Below, one piece after another: positions 1-11,169 of a stretch of DNA of 64,000 bases. The notes under the pieces are model-generated. The model was not told the origin of the DNA. It made no database searches and was given only the letters and a program-made list of their open reading frames with translations. This DNA is from Rhizophagus irregularis (Eukaryota; Glomeromycota; Glomeromycetes; Glomerales; Glomeraceae). How positions within the stretch are numbered: position 1 is the first letter of the stretch; every line of letters begins with the position of its first letter. Position numbers and translations under genes: made by a program. The stretch lies in NCBI RefSeq assembly GCF_026210795.1, contig NC_089442.1, positions 124,001 through 188,000 on the forward strand. Reading direction: 5' to 3'.

Positions 1-533
1 AGTATAATTAATAGTATAATTAACCTTATTGATAGTAAACACTTAGAGTTAAAACTAATAAAAGTTAAAGATCATTTAAAAGTCAAAGGCAATGAAGAAG
101 CAAATAAAGTGGTCAAGAATGATATGGAAAGATTAATTTGTATTATAATTAATGACTCATAACAAAAAGACTTAAAATATAATTTATATTAGAATGGTAA
201 AAGAGTTGACAGACATATTAGAAAATTTATAAATAATATATATAAGTCTGTATTAAATAGCATAGTCTTTTAATTGTACATACAGAACAATTTTTTAAGA
301 CATAACTCATATGATAAAAAAAAAAGTCATCTGGGCATTATTTAAAAAAAATACAGAACTTAATTGTACAATATTATCAGTAAATAATAAATTCATCAAG
401 TATTTGAAACTCACAAACAATTTACTACCAACTTTAGAAATTATAAAAAAAAAAATATGATTTATATAAAGATGTAAAGTGTAGAATGTATCTTGAAAAA
501 AATGAAGATGATGATTATATAATTTATTATTAG
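1..533 (+). pseudogene. 3' end of a decayed LINE (RNase H and tail)
   Basis: Reading frame 1 is open from the window edge to the stop at 160-162. It contains a stretch like the end of a retroelement RNase H domain: IKVKDHLKVKGNEEANK, with the usual K-V-K-x-H and GNExAxK pattern. Further on, frames between 328 and 531 encode LFKKNTELNC, LKLTNNLLPTLEIIKK and KYDLYKDVKCRMYLEKN. These resemble the C-terminal tail of LINE polyproteins in Rhizophagus, including the Cys-containing end. Stops at 160 and about 458 and a frame change near 455 show it is dead. The 5' part lies outside the window. Family assignment is by recognition of residue patterns, not by a search. Confidence 0.6.
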
Positions 534-1982
534 TTAGTCTTACATGAGGCAGGCAAGGCGTGCGAACCGCTACAGTCGGCTTGGCTCGGCTTGAAGATCT
601 GCGCCAAGCCAAGCCTGAAATGAGCCGAGCCACAAAAAATCTTGGCTCAGCTCAGTTCGAGCCAAGCTGAGCCATGAAAATCCTGGCTTGAGCCAAGCTG
701 GGCTCGAGCTAGCTCGAGCTTTATCATAAAAACGTTTTCACAACGTTTTTACTTTAAATTATTAAAAAAAACGTTGCGAAACATTTTTACTTTTATATTT
801 ATATAAAACGCCGAAACTATTTGTTTCGGCGTTTTTCCTTTTGATTTTACATATAAAACGTCAAAACTGATAGTTTCGGCATTTTTTTTCGATTTTACAT
901 GTAAAAGCACCAGAATAATTGGTTCCGGCGTATTTCCTTTTGGTTTTACATGTAAAAACGCTGAAACTGATAGTTTCGGCATTTTTTTTTTGATTTTACA
1001 TGTAAAAGCGCCAGAATAATTGGTTCCGGCATATTTCCTTTTGGTTTTACATGTAAAAACGCCGAAACTGATAGTTTCGGTGTTTTTTTTCGATTTTACA
1101 TGTAAAAGCGCTGGAATAATTGGTTCCAGCGTATTTCTTTTTGGTTTTACATGTAAAAACGCTGAAACTGATAGTTTCGGCGTATTTCTTTTAATTTTAC
1201 ATGTAAAAATGCCGAAACAGATAGTTTCGGCATTTTTTTTTCGATTTTACATGTAAAAATGCCGGAATAATTAGTTCCAGCATTTTTCTTTTTGATTTTA
1301 CATGTAAAAATGCCGAAACTATTAGTTTCGGCGTTTTTTTTTCGATTTTACATGTAAAAACGCCGGAATCATTAGTTCTGGCATTTTTTTTTTGATTTTA
1401 CATGTAAAAACGCCAGAATTATTAGTTCCGGCGGTTTCTTTTTGATTTTACATGTAAAAATGCTGGAATCATTAGTTCCGGCATTTTTTTTTCAATTTTA
1501 CATGTAAAAACACCGGAATCATTAGTTCCGGCATTTTTTTTTCAATTTTACATGTAAAAACGCCAGAATTATTAGTTCCGGCGTTTTTTTCAATTTTACA
1601 TGTAAAAACGCCAGAATCATTAGTTCCGGCATTTTTTTTTTCAATTTTACATGTAAAAACTTAAATAAACGTTTTCACAACATTCTTTAATAAACAATGA
1701 AAAAAAGTTGCGAAAACGTTTCATTTATGCATGCATTATTATATAAAAACATTTCGCAACGTTTTTTGTATAATAGCTCGTTTGGCTCATGAGCCAGCTC
1801 GAGCTTTTTGAGCCAAGTCTGTTATAGGCCCGAGCTTTTGAGCTGAGCCTAATAACTGGCTCCCGAGCTCTTCCAAGCTGGCCTTCGTGAGCCACCAAGC
1901 CAATTTAATCATGGCTTAGGCTTGGCTCAGCTTGAAAAGCTTGAGCCAGCTCATGAGCCAGCTTGGCTCGTGTAGAGCACTA
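534..1982. mobile_element. Non-autonomous foldback element with internal palindromic array
   Basis: The two ends are inverted relatives. Both start (reading inwards) with TTAGT, then GGCTC/GAGCC-rich sequence (540-735 and 1765-1980), then AACGTTTTCACAACG-like blocks (731-790 and 1665-1765). The centre is a palindromic minisatellite. An 8-bp direct repeat ATTATTAG sits immediately outside each end (526-533 and 1983-1990), as expected for a hAT-type target duplication, and the insertion lies at the end of the LINE relic. No coding capacity is seen; reading frames inside are by-products of the repeat. The AT-only direct repeat could be chance, so the superfamily is uncertain. Confidence 0.6.
786..1660. 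repeat. 50-bp palindromic minisatellite, about 17 units
   Basis: Each unit joins a palindrome TTTTACATGTAAAA to a hairpin. Two hairpin types occur. Type A is GCCGAAACTGATAGTTTCGGC; type B has GCCGGAAT arms around a short loop and GTTCCGGC. Types A and B alternate on the left (about 810-1310), while the right end is only type B. T-runs of 6-9 bases separate units. Confidence 0.9.
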
Positions 1983-1990
1983 ATTATTAG

Positions 1991-4416
1991 CAATTTAGAG
2001 ATAAGTGGTTAATGGTAGTTAACAATACTAGGTATAATATGATCAAATGCTTAAAAACTTGTTTTTACAAGAAAAATATCTCTAATTAAATCAAAAAGAC
2101 ACATAACAATTAATTTCATAGAATAGGAATTTTTTTGTTTATATAATAGATTTTAATCAAAAATTATTTTATTTCCTTTATACATTTAATGTTAAGGAAT
2201 TTTTTTTCAAAAGAAAGATATAAAAAACTTAAGTCTATTGTTAAGTCAAAAAAATTATATAATAATTATTACTCTGTTTTTAGAAATATTACTATTAATA
2301 AATTTTATAAAATTATTTAACAATCATATTGCAACTTAGTAACAAAATGGAAATATACAAAAGGAATCAAAAGCAAAATCCAAAGAAAAAAATACTAGTA
2401 TATCAACGTATTTGTATATAAATGGACTTCAACTTAGTAAATAGAAGGTGATATATATAATTTAAAAGAAAGGAAAATTCTTAAACATAATAAACAATGG
2501 TCAATTGCTCTTAAGAAAATAAAACAATATATAAATCAGTTTATTAGAGAAGGAAATAGAATAATTTGAAAAGTATATAATAATATTAAGATGTATAAAT
2601 ACAAATATAATTCTTCTTTTTGTTTAGAGAATAGTGAAAGACATACTAAAGCTATATAATAATAATAATCTTATATAATCTGATTACTACTATAGGAAAA
2701 TATAGATGAATTTCATATTGATAATGATAGGGTACAGGAGCAATCTATAGAATAAGAAACTGATTTAGAGTTTTAATAGATTAGTTATGCATATAACAGA
2801 AACTTCTGTAATTTTATGTAATTAAAAAATCATAAATTCAATGCACTACTTTGCAAAAAAAAAAAAAAATTATTATTTTTATATTATAAATAAAATTTTA
2901 CAAAAAATTTATTATTTATTTTTTTTTTAAAAAAAAAAAATCAGATATTAAGAAATTTATTAAAATATTGGTTTTTTTTTTAAATATATTTATATTACTA
3001 TATTTATCAAATACCATTAAAAAAATACAAATAATATAAATAAAAAAACATTTTTTTAAAAAATTAAATAAATTAATAAATGATTTTACCTTTTATTATT
3101 AAAATTTAAAATTTGAACATACTTGCATTTAAATATACTCTTATCATATAATTTATTATTTTAAATTTTTTAAAATTTGAACATATTTGCATTTAAATAT
3201 ACTCTTATAATTTTTATCACATAATTTATTATTTTAAATTTAATTGGCTAATTATTTATATATCAAATAAATATATCATTTTTAATTAAATTTAAAAATG
3301 GTTTTTTTAAAAAAAAGAAAAATGAGTATTATCAGATAAGAAAAATATTAAAATAATAATATTTGTAATTTTAAAATCCATACTAAAATTCAAATAAATC
3401 CAAAAAAAAACATTAAAAATATTTTAATAAAAAAAACAGTAAAATAATAAAAAAAAACATTAAATAATAAAAAAAATCAAAAACTTATTTTTTTTACTTG
3501 TAATTTAAAGTTTTAAAATGATTTTTTAAAAAAAGAAAAAATTTAAAAAAAATAAAAAAAAATGCAAAAATAATAAAAAAAATTAAAAATTCATCTTTTT
3601 ACTTGTGATTTCAAAGTTCATATTAAAGTTCAAAATATTCTTTAAAAAAAAAAGAAAAAAAGAAAGATTTTTAATAATATTTTCAAATAAAAAAAAATCA
3701 AAAAACTTATCTTTTTATTTATAATTTAAAGTTTATACAGAATCCTGCTTACTTAAAATAAAAGTCATTATAGAAAATTAGCCTTTTACTAATAGTTTTT
3801 ACCTTACTTTTTTCTTAAATTCTATTGGTTAATTAGCTAAAAAGGAAAAAATCATAATAATACAACATAAAATTTCCTTTTTATAGTAGAATTTGCAAAG
3901 AATTTTATATATGATTTTTATCTTAAATTAAAGTTGCTTATCGAGATTAATGAATTTCGTCATGTTGAAATTATTAAAATTATTTATTTGCATTTTTGGT
4001 CAATTTTAATAATAGAATAATTTCGTCATTTCATCATATCAAAATATCAAAATTATTTTTACTATTTCAACAATGACCTATTTATTTTTGGCAAAAAACT
4101 TCACCTTAGACTTAAAGGTGACCTATCTTATAAGTAAGCGGGATCCTGTTTATACTGAAATTAAAGGTATTTCTAAAAAAAAAATACAAAAATAATAAAA
4201 AACAAAAAACTTTTACTTTTCTTATTTGTAATTTTAAAGTTTTTTTATTTAAAGAAAAAAAAAATAATATTTTAAAATAAATATTATAATTATAGCTAAC
4301 TAAATAATCAAATTACTTAATATATAATAATATATAAAATATATTTCAAATAATTAATAGCTAATTAAAATTTAAAATATATATCATGTGATAAGAATAT
4401 CAGTCATGTTTAAATT
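1991..4416. other. AT-rich stretch without a recognisable gene
   Basis: Mostly A/T runs and low-complexity sequence. Between about 2448 and 2660 a plus frame reads GDIYNLKERKILKHNKQW and continues for about 60 codons with a single stop, which may be a coding relic of unknown origin. Around 2700-2780 a second short frame is rich in acidic residues and broken by stops. Nothing else is supported. Confidence 0.5.
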
Positions 4417-5134
4417 TAATTCGTGATCTGTCTCAGAACTAGTGAAAGGTACTAATACATATCAGGGAACTATTATAGTAATTCAATTATTTCTTAAATA
4501 ATTTTTTCGTGCAAATTTATCAAAAATTTTTTAAATAAAAATGTTTGAAATGTTTAAAAAATATAATAAAATTTTAATATAGTCTTTGTAACTGTTGTAT
4601 CTCTGGGCAAATTCAACATCTATGCATTTTAAGGGTTAGGGCTGGAATCTGACGTTGCTAAAGAAAAATTTTTTTAATTAATTGTGCTATGACAAAAATA
4701 TTGTTATATTTAAATTTTTGTAATTTTAAAAAATATAACAAATTATGACTAAATTTTAAATTGGAATTGAGCTAAAATTATTTGAAGATTTTTAATCCAA
4801 AAGTAATGTAAATGATGGCTTAAAATTACAAAAATTTAAATATAACAATATTTTTGTCATAGCACCATTAATTAAAAAATTTTTTCTTTAGCAACATCAG
4901 ATTCCAGCCTTAACCCTTAAAAATGCATAGATGTTAAATTTTCCCAGAGATACAACAGTTACAAAGACTATATTAAAATTTTATTATATTTTTTAAATAT
5001 ATCAAACATTTTTATTTAAAAAAATTTTGATAAATTTGCACGAAAAAATTATTTAAGAAATAATTGATCTCTATAATAATTTCCCGATATATATTAGTAC
5101 CTTTCACTGGTTCTGAAGCAGATCACAAATTAAT
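4417..5134. mobile_element. Snap-back MITE with about 315-bp inverted arms
   Basis: The segment 4417-4735 returns as its reverse complement at 4803-5134 with only scattered differences. For example, the outer ends are TAATTCGTGATCTG and, reverse-complemented, TAATTTGTGATCTG; inner blocks around ATGCATTTTAAGGGTTA also match. The loop is only about 70 bp. There is no reading frame, so this is a non-autonomous element. A clear target duplication could not be fixed because the flanks are A/T-only. Confidence 0.8.
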
Positions 5135-5747
5135 TATATAAATTTTTAAAATTTATATTAATATATATATTGTATATATTATACAAGAATCCCGAATAAT
5201 ATATATAAAGGTAGGTTTTGAGTTTGCTTAACCAACATATAAAAATTTTTCCTATGTGAGATTTATTATTGCTTATTTGATAACATAATTTTTAAATAGT
5301 CAGATATAATTATGCGTAGCAGAGTATTAAATTATTAATAGTCAGATATATATTTGCGTAGCAGGATAGAATTTTTTAATATATATATATAATATAATAT
5401 ATATTTACATTTTCACATTAAAAAAATCTAATAAAATATGTAAACAAAGTTATAAACATGTTTGTATAAAAAAAATTTACTATTTTTAATATAAAGAATA
5501 AGTTAATTGTATACATAATACAGGAAACATTTTTAGACGTAAAAGTATCAGACTTGATCCTTCTGGAGGTATCATCTTGACCCGCTATATGCACGTTATC
5601 GATCACATATATTTTACAATACTCCATGAATAGGATTGACAACGTGCATGTAGGAAGGTTAAGTTAGCACCGCATTACGGGTCAAATTAATACCTTTTGC
5701 TTTTTAGACGTGATTGTGTAGCAAAAGATATTAACTTGACTTGCGAC

Positions 5748-8700
5748 TAATGATACCGGGCGAAATTGAAATATTTCGTCATGTGACAAAACTGAAATAT
5801 ATTCGGCATTCCATTTTAAATTTCAAAATTCCGAATATTTCGTCATATGACAAAATTAATAATATAGGTACAATGAAGATCTTTAGATGTTAGATCTGAT
5901 TTGATCGATTATATAGCAGTTACACGAAGAAAAATAAAAAAAACGTCCCGTCCTGAGTTCGTTTACCTTGTCAATAGTTATGTAATGATAAATTAGTAAT
6001 CACTTTAACACAATCATTTTATTCATTTAAGTATTTTAACACAATTCCCCCTAAATTTCGTCAGCTATATATTGGTAATGTCGCCATTATCGCATTACTT
6101 GTGTACTCCCGTTTTAATTTTTTGTATTTTCGCGTTATTGTAATAAAAATTAAAATGAATTCTCAGCAAAAAGAAAAAAAGCCCAGTGATCGTTCTCAGA
6201 GCGAAGTGTGGAAGCATTTTGAAAAAAAACCTCTCAAGTCCGCCGGTCATTTTTCAGCTAAATGTAATTATTGTAAAACTTTTTGGGCTTGTGGTCACCC
6301 ACAACAATTAGAAGAACATTTAGCTAATAACTGCAAAGAGTGTCCAGAATTAGTCTATGCATTTTATTTGGGTGTAGTTTCTTCACGAGATTTTGGAAGT
6401 GAAGATGCCTCTATTCCTTCACCAGAAAATAATAAAAAAAGAAAAATTCAGGTGGAACAACGAGAGTTAACTGATTGGTTCGAGTCTGCCAAAATAACTC
6501 CTCAAAAAGAAGCTTCCATCACTCGGGCTCTCGTGTGCGCATTTACGTGTTGTGGGATATCATTTTCAATTATTGAAAACCCATTTTTTATTGAATTTCT
6601 TCATGAAATGAGACCAGGATATGTGCCGCCTTCATGTGAATTGCTTAGTGGTAGATTTTTAAATCAAGAAACGGCAAGAATTAATAAAAAGGTTAAGAAA
6701 ATTATCGAAGATTCTGAGAATCTAACGCTTGGTAAGCTTATTTTTTAAATATATTTTTATTGTTTTAATAATTTATAATTTATTAATTATTCATTTAATT
6801 CTTTAACTCTATAAAGCGATTGATGGATGGACTAGTCTGAGTGGCGCTTCCATTTATAATTACATAATTTTAACACCTGATCGTGAACAATATCTTTACT
6901 CCCTTAATGATTATTCAAGTGATTATCATACGGGAGAGTTTCTAGCAAGCGAGATTACTAATATTATTGGAAAAATTGGTTCCGAAAAAATAACTGCATT
7001 AGTTACTGATAATGCTGCAAATTGTATTAAAGCACGAGAAATAGTTATAAGCCAATTTTCCAATATTATTGATCTTCGATGTATCGCACATTTTATAAAT
7101 TTAATAACTAAACAAATAATGGGTATGCTTTAAGAATATTAATATATTATGATTTTTATTTAATTAATTTTTATACCAAGTATTTATTAATTTTTTAGGG
7201 CATGATATGGCTAAACAAACAATTAAAAGTTGCAATCGAATTATATCATTCTTTAAACAGTCTCATATAGTAGGAAAATTATTGGCTGATGCTGCTACTA
7301 CGTTACAAATTGAAGGTGGAGGTCTTAAAACTTATTCTGAAACAAGGTGGACATCTATGTATGAAGCTGCAAATTCAGTTTCACGTTTACAAATTGCATT
7401 AGAACATGTAAGTCTATTTATTTTCAACTTTATCAATTATAATTGCTTAAATTTAAAAATAATTAATAAATATTATATTTACAGGTGTTGATGAATAATC
7501 CTGATGAGATTACAAATAAATCAGTTAAAAGAAGTATTAAAGGCTCAGAATTTTTTGTGAATGTTAACAAGTTAACCAAAGTCCTAAAGCCCATTAAAAC
7601 CGCAATCACCTTACTTGAAGGTGCAAGTACAAATCTTGCCGATTATTTTATTCAATTGATTTTACTAGCGAATGCTATTAAAAAATTACCATCTCAAGAA
7701 ATGGTAGGATTTCATCAACATTGTATCGAGTCATTTAATAAATATTGGGATAAGTTTGATCCAAATATATATATCTTATCGTATTTTTTACATCCTAATT
7801 ATCGAGGTTAGTAAATTTATTATTTTCAACTGAAGTACTAAACGAATTTTCATTAAATAAATTACTAACAAATTATTTATTAATTTTTTTCTAATAGGAC
7901 AAGGATTAAAAACAGAATATTGGAAAATTATAACCACTACTGCAGCGCAGGTCAAATTTGGCGAAATAATGGTGGTGATAAAAAGTTATGTAACCGTCTT
8001 TTAGCACAAATCCGCAACTATGAGTTGAGACGTAGTCCGTATAATCAAGATTTTGATAACAGTCTTGAAACACCAATGAGTTGGTGGTATTCAATCAAAG
8101 ACAAATATGATTATCTTAAAGATTTAGCAATAATGATATTTTCTATTACTCCACATAGTGCAGGATGCGAGAGGATTTTTTCTACTCTTAGTTGGTTATA
8201 TGGCAAGAGAAGGCAACGTTTGGATCTTTCAACAATTGAGTCAATGGCAAAAATTCGTTCATATTATTTGTCTAATATGAAGAATGAGCTTACTTATACT
8301 AGTCAACAATATACAAATGAAGAATTATACGAAATGATTAATAATTCAACATTTTTACAATTTGAAGAAGAGGATGATAAGGTTGATAATAGGATAAGAT
8401 CACCTACTTTAGAGATTCCTAATTATGAAGTTCGGGTTTTAATTATTGAGAATTATTTTGATTTGAAAGATACAGTAAAAGGGTTAAATAACAATGATAA
8501 AAATTCAGATGATAGCGATGTTGAAAGTGATAGTGATAGCGATGTTGGTAGTGACATTGATAGTGAGAATTTAAATGATAGTGCTAATAATAATAGTGAA
8601 AATGAAACGGAAAGTGATTATGATGTTGAAGAACTAGTTCAACAACATTTGTTAGACGACGATTTAATTGGAAATACCACTTTCAAATTGTGTATTTTGA

Positions 8701-8935
8701 TAAAATAGTTTTATATCGATATTGCAAATTGTAATACATTAATAAAATAAATGATTGGTATATAAAAATAAAGTAAATGACTAATTTAGTTAGTTTAACA
8801 TAATTATTATATTTCGTCATTTCGGATATTAAATCGGATTTCGGAAAGGGTTTCAGATTCAGAATAAGTTTAGGATTTTAGATAAAAATCTGAAATATTT
8901 CAGATTATAAAAAACAATTTCGCCCGGCATCATTA
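5748..8935 (+). mobile_element. hAT DNA transposon with 8-bp target duplication
   Basis: The left terminus is TAATGATACCGGGCGAAATT. The right terminus, reverse-complemented, is TAATGATGCCGGGCGAAATT, so 19 of 20 positions are identical. An exact 8-bp direct repeat CTTGCGAC flanks it (5740-5747 and 8936-8943). Inside is a BED-finger hAT transposase gene on the plus strand. Length is 3188 bp. The exact target duplication and near-perfect ends suggest fairly recent movement, but the transposase frame appears broken, so it may depend on another copy. Confidence 0.9.
6155..8708 (+). CDS. hAT transposase (BED finger), probably frame-broken
   Basis: This would cut and paste the surrounding element using an RNase H-like catalytic core. 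Five exons fit canonical GT-AG joins with matching phases: 6155-6731, 6817-7122, 7199-7407, 7485-7806 and from 7900 on. The first exon encodes a BED-type zinc finger (VWKHFEKK, then CNYC, H and C at about residues 37-60). The second encodes the hAT core (DGWTSLSGAS, LVTDNAANC, RCIAHFINLI). The last carries the dimerisation region (ITPHSAGCERIFSTLSWLYG, KRRQRLDLSTIESM) and an Asp/Glu/Ser-rich tail. The upstream in-frame Met at 6101 is less likely than 6155, which directly precedes the charged finger leader. In exon 5 the frame of GQGLKTEYWK runs into a stop and the conserved IWRN...LLAQIRNYEL continues one frame over, so a one-base indel lies near 7950. Skipping to an internal acceptor at about 7950 would restore frame but drop conserved residues. 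Confidence 0.8.
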
Positions 8936-8943
8936 CTTGCGAC

Positions 8944-9429
8944 GCAGTGCTAACTTGACCCTTTCACATGCATGTTGTCAATCCTATTCATGAAGTATTG
9001 TAAAATATATGTGATCGACAATGTGCATGCAGCGGGTTAAGATGACACTCCCAGAAGGATCAAGTCCGATACTTTTGCAATCGTGTAATGTGTTTTTGAT
9101 AAAACAAATACGCGTTCACATAACATTAAAATTATAAATCATATACGTGTTCATGTAACATTTAAAAAATATATATTTAAAATGAGAGCAACGGGTGGGT
9201 GGGAAGGGAAAAATAAGTGGTTTTCTGTTTTTTTATAATTTTACACTATAATTTTTGTAATAATCAATAAAAGTTATTTCATTTTTACTTAGAAAATTTT
9301 TTAAAAATATTTTTTTTGACAAATTTTACAGTAAATTTTAAAAATAAAAATTCCGCATATTGGTGGCGTTACAAAAAACATAAATAAATCCATAAATATC
9401 TATTCAATCATGATATAAATTTATATGTA
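8944..9429. other. Right arm of palindromic MITE, then AT-rich spacer
   Basis: 8944-9077 completes the split palindrome. 9078-9429 has a GGGTGGGTGGGAAGGG run near 9196 and otherwise AT-rich sequence without a recognisable gene. Confidence 0.5.
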
Positions 9430-9573
9430 AGTAAATTCGAACCTGCTGAACAACCTTACTTAAGAAGATTTTGGATGTTTCCTTTGACTAAAGTGCCTAA
9501 ATTACGCTCTGAAGTCACAGAACAGATATACGAAATATTAATAAGAAACATTTATAATATTACAAAAAAATAA
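9430..9573 (+). pseudogene. Exon-like open frame of 47 codons, origin unknown
   Basis: A plus frame without a start reads SKFEPAEQPYLRRFWMFPLT, then KVPKLRSEVTEQIYEIL and a short tail to a stop at 9571-9573. Its amino-acid make-up is protein-like rather than A/T-run-like, and a possible acceptor AAG precedes it (9429-9431). It could be the last exon of a gene carried by the putative outer element. I do not recognise the family. Confidence 0.35.
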
Positions 9574-10139
9574 TAATAGCTTTATCTATATATTATTTCG
9601 AAAATTTTTGTTTTTTTAGTTTTTTTTATATACATATTTTATAAAAAAAATTATATATAAATATATATATGTCATAAAATAAGTTGCTTAGCAGTGTAAA
9701 AAATTTATAGGTTAGATAAAAGTTTGCTTAGCAGATATGAAAAATATTTGCTTATTGACTTTAGTAAATTTTGAATTTTTTATCTGACCTATATATATAT
9801 TGTTCGGGGTCCTATTATACAGTATAATAAAACTAAATATATAAATAGTTTTTTTGAAAAATTTTTAATATTTTTTATCACTACATCATTTAATTCTAAA
9901 TAAAAATTATAATTTTGAGTAGAGTTAAAAAACATTATAAATTTTTTCAATTTAAATAATAAATGTATAAAACAAACCTGAGTAAATACAAATCATACTA
10001 AAATTTTGAAGATTTGATTAAAAAAACCTTTTTTAAAATAAAAAATTGTATTTTACTTATAAAATCAAACTTTTCTGTTTTTCTCAAAAACTATTTAAAT
10101 AACAGTCTTTATAATTTAAGAGAACTTATTCTACTTATA
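9574..10139. other. AT-rich spacer
   Basis: Contains the right end of the putative outer element (9785-9833). The rest is A/T-rich with no frame or repeat I can support. Confidence 0.5.
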
Positions 10140-10770
10140 AATTTACATACATCTGCAAATTGAATACGGCGTAATATTACGAAAATTTACGCCTGCGAAA
10201 TACTCCGTAAATTTACATGACCTTCGAAAAATTACGCAACAGTAATATTTCGTAATTTCAACGCAATATTTCGTAAGTTTACGCGTAATATTTCGTAGAA
10301 TTACAGTGTAATATTGCCATGTATGTAAATTTTACATCGTAGAATTTCTTAGATTTACGGTGCAATATTTCGAAACTTTTCGAAAGTGTAATATTTCGTA
10401 ATTTTACGTCGTGGGATTTTCGTAGGTTTACGGGTGCAATATTTCGAAACTTTTCGAAAGTGTAATATTTCGTAATTTTACGTCGTAGGATTTTCGTAGG
10501 TTTACGGGTGCAATATTTCGAAACTTTTCGAAAATGTAATATTTCGTAATTTTACGTCGTAGGATTTCGTAGGTTTACGGTATAATATTTCGAAACTTTT
10601 CTGAAGGTATAATATTTCGTAATTTTACATCGCAGAATTTCGTAGGTTTACGGTATAATATTTCGAAACTTTTCCGAAAGTATAACATTTCGTAATTTTA
10701 CATCGCAGAATTTCGCAGGTTTACGGTACAATATTTCGAAACTTTTCCAAAATATTATTATTTCGCGAAC
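10140..10770. repeat. 72-bp dyad-rich minisatellite
   Basis: About six units of 70-73 bp between 10330 and 10760 share AATATTTCGAAACTTTTCGA, GTAATATTTCGTAATTTTAC and TCGTAGGTTTACGG. The leader 10160-10330 uses the same CGTAATATTTCG / CGTAAATTTACG words irregularly. Many words are short palindromes (TTTCGAAA, ATTTCGAAACTTTTCGAAA). No coding frame. Confidence 0.85.
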
Positions 10771-11169
10771 TTTTTTCACAAATTCAAGTGATTAATATAT
10801 GTAATTACAAAATAACATTTTTCACTGTAACTTACACGTAATATTTTATAAATTTATGTAATTTTTGTATTTTTATTCGAAATATAGCTACAATAAATAA
10901 TTTGTATTTAAAACTATCATAATATTGCGTTCAATCTCGTCAATAGAATTTTTTTAATCTTATTTGTCGCTCATCTTCATTTATTTGACTTTCGTTCTTT
11001 GACTTTTTCTTTTTCAACTTCACTTCTATTTCATCTGCGATTAATATTTTGCTATATCTGATATTATAAAATAAAAGTCATTTGGATAACATTATTTGTT
11101 AATATCAAAAGGATGTGTTGTAAAGACAAATTGTTATTAAAACTTAACCTATAAACATAATTGTAATAA
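10771..11169. other. Spacer, possible charged exon on minus strand
   Basis: On the minus strand around 10965-11040 a short stretch reads RSEVEKEKVKERKSNK between stops. This could be a decayed exon belonging with the neighbouring exon-like array. Evidence is weak. Confidence 0.3.

Larger units (their letters stand above)
5541..9077. mobile_element. Long-palindrome MITE split by the hAT insertion
   Basis: Removing 5748-8935 plus one target copy rejoins a palindrome of roughly 350 bp. Left arm 5541-5712 pairs with 5720-5747 joined to 8944-9077. Matching blocks include AAAAGTATC(A/G)GACTTGATCC, the CACATATATTTTACAATAC block, AAGTTAGCAC(C/T)GC and TTAATA(C/T)CTTTTGCT. The loop is a short TTTTAGACGTGATTG-like piece. 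It has no coding capacity. Confidence 0.75.
5171..9833. mobile_element. Possible outer element, decayed inverted ends
   Basis: Left end (about 5175-5215) and right end (about 9785-9833) are imperfect inverted repeats sharing a CCCGAA(T/C)AATATATATA core and a GGT(A/C)(A/G)G border. Short direct motifs TTGC(G/T)TAGCAG occur just inside both ends (5310-5370 left; 9682-9745 right). If real, a 4.7-kb element contains the palindromic MITE, the hAT transposon and the exon-like frame at 9430. The ends are diverged, so this is an inference. Confidence 0.4.

Noticed and set aside
307-633. Long minus-strand frame
   Set aside because: It lies antisense to the LINE relic and runs into the GAGCC-rich repeat; no domain.
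749-1256. Frames on both strands with HVK and FTCK repeats
   Set aside because: They are translations of the palindromic minisatellite units.
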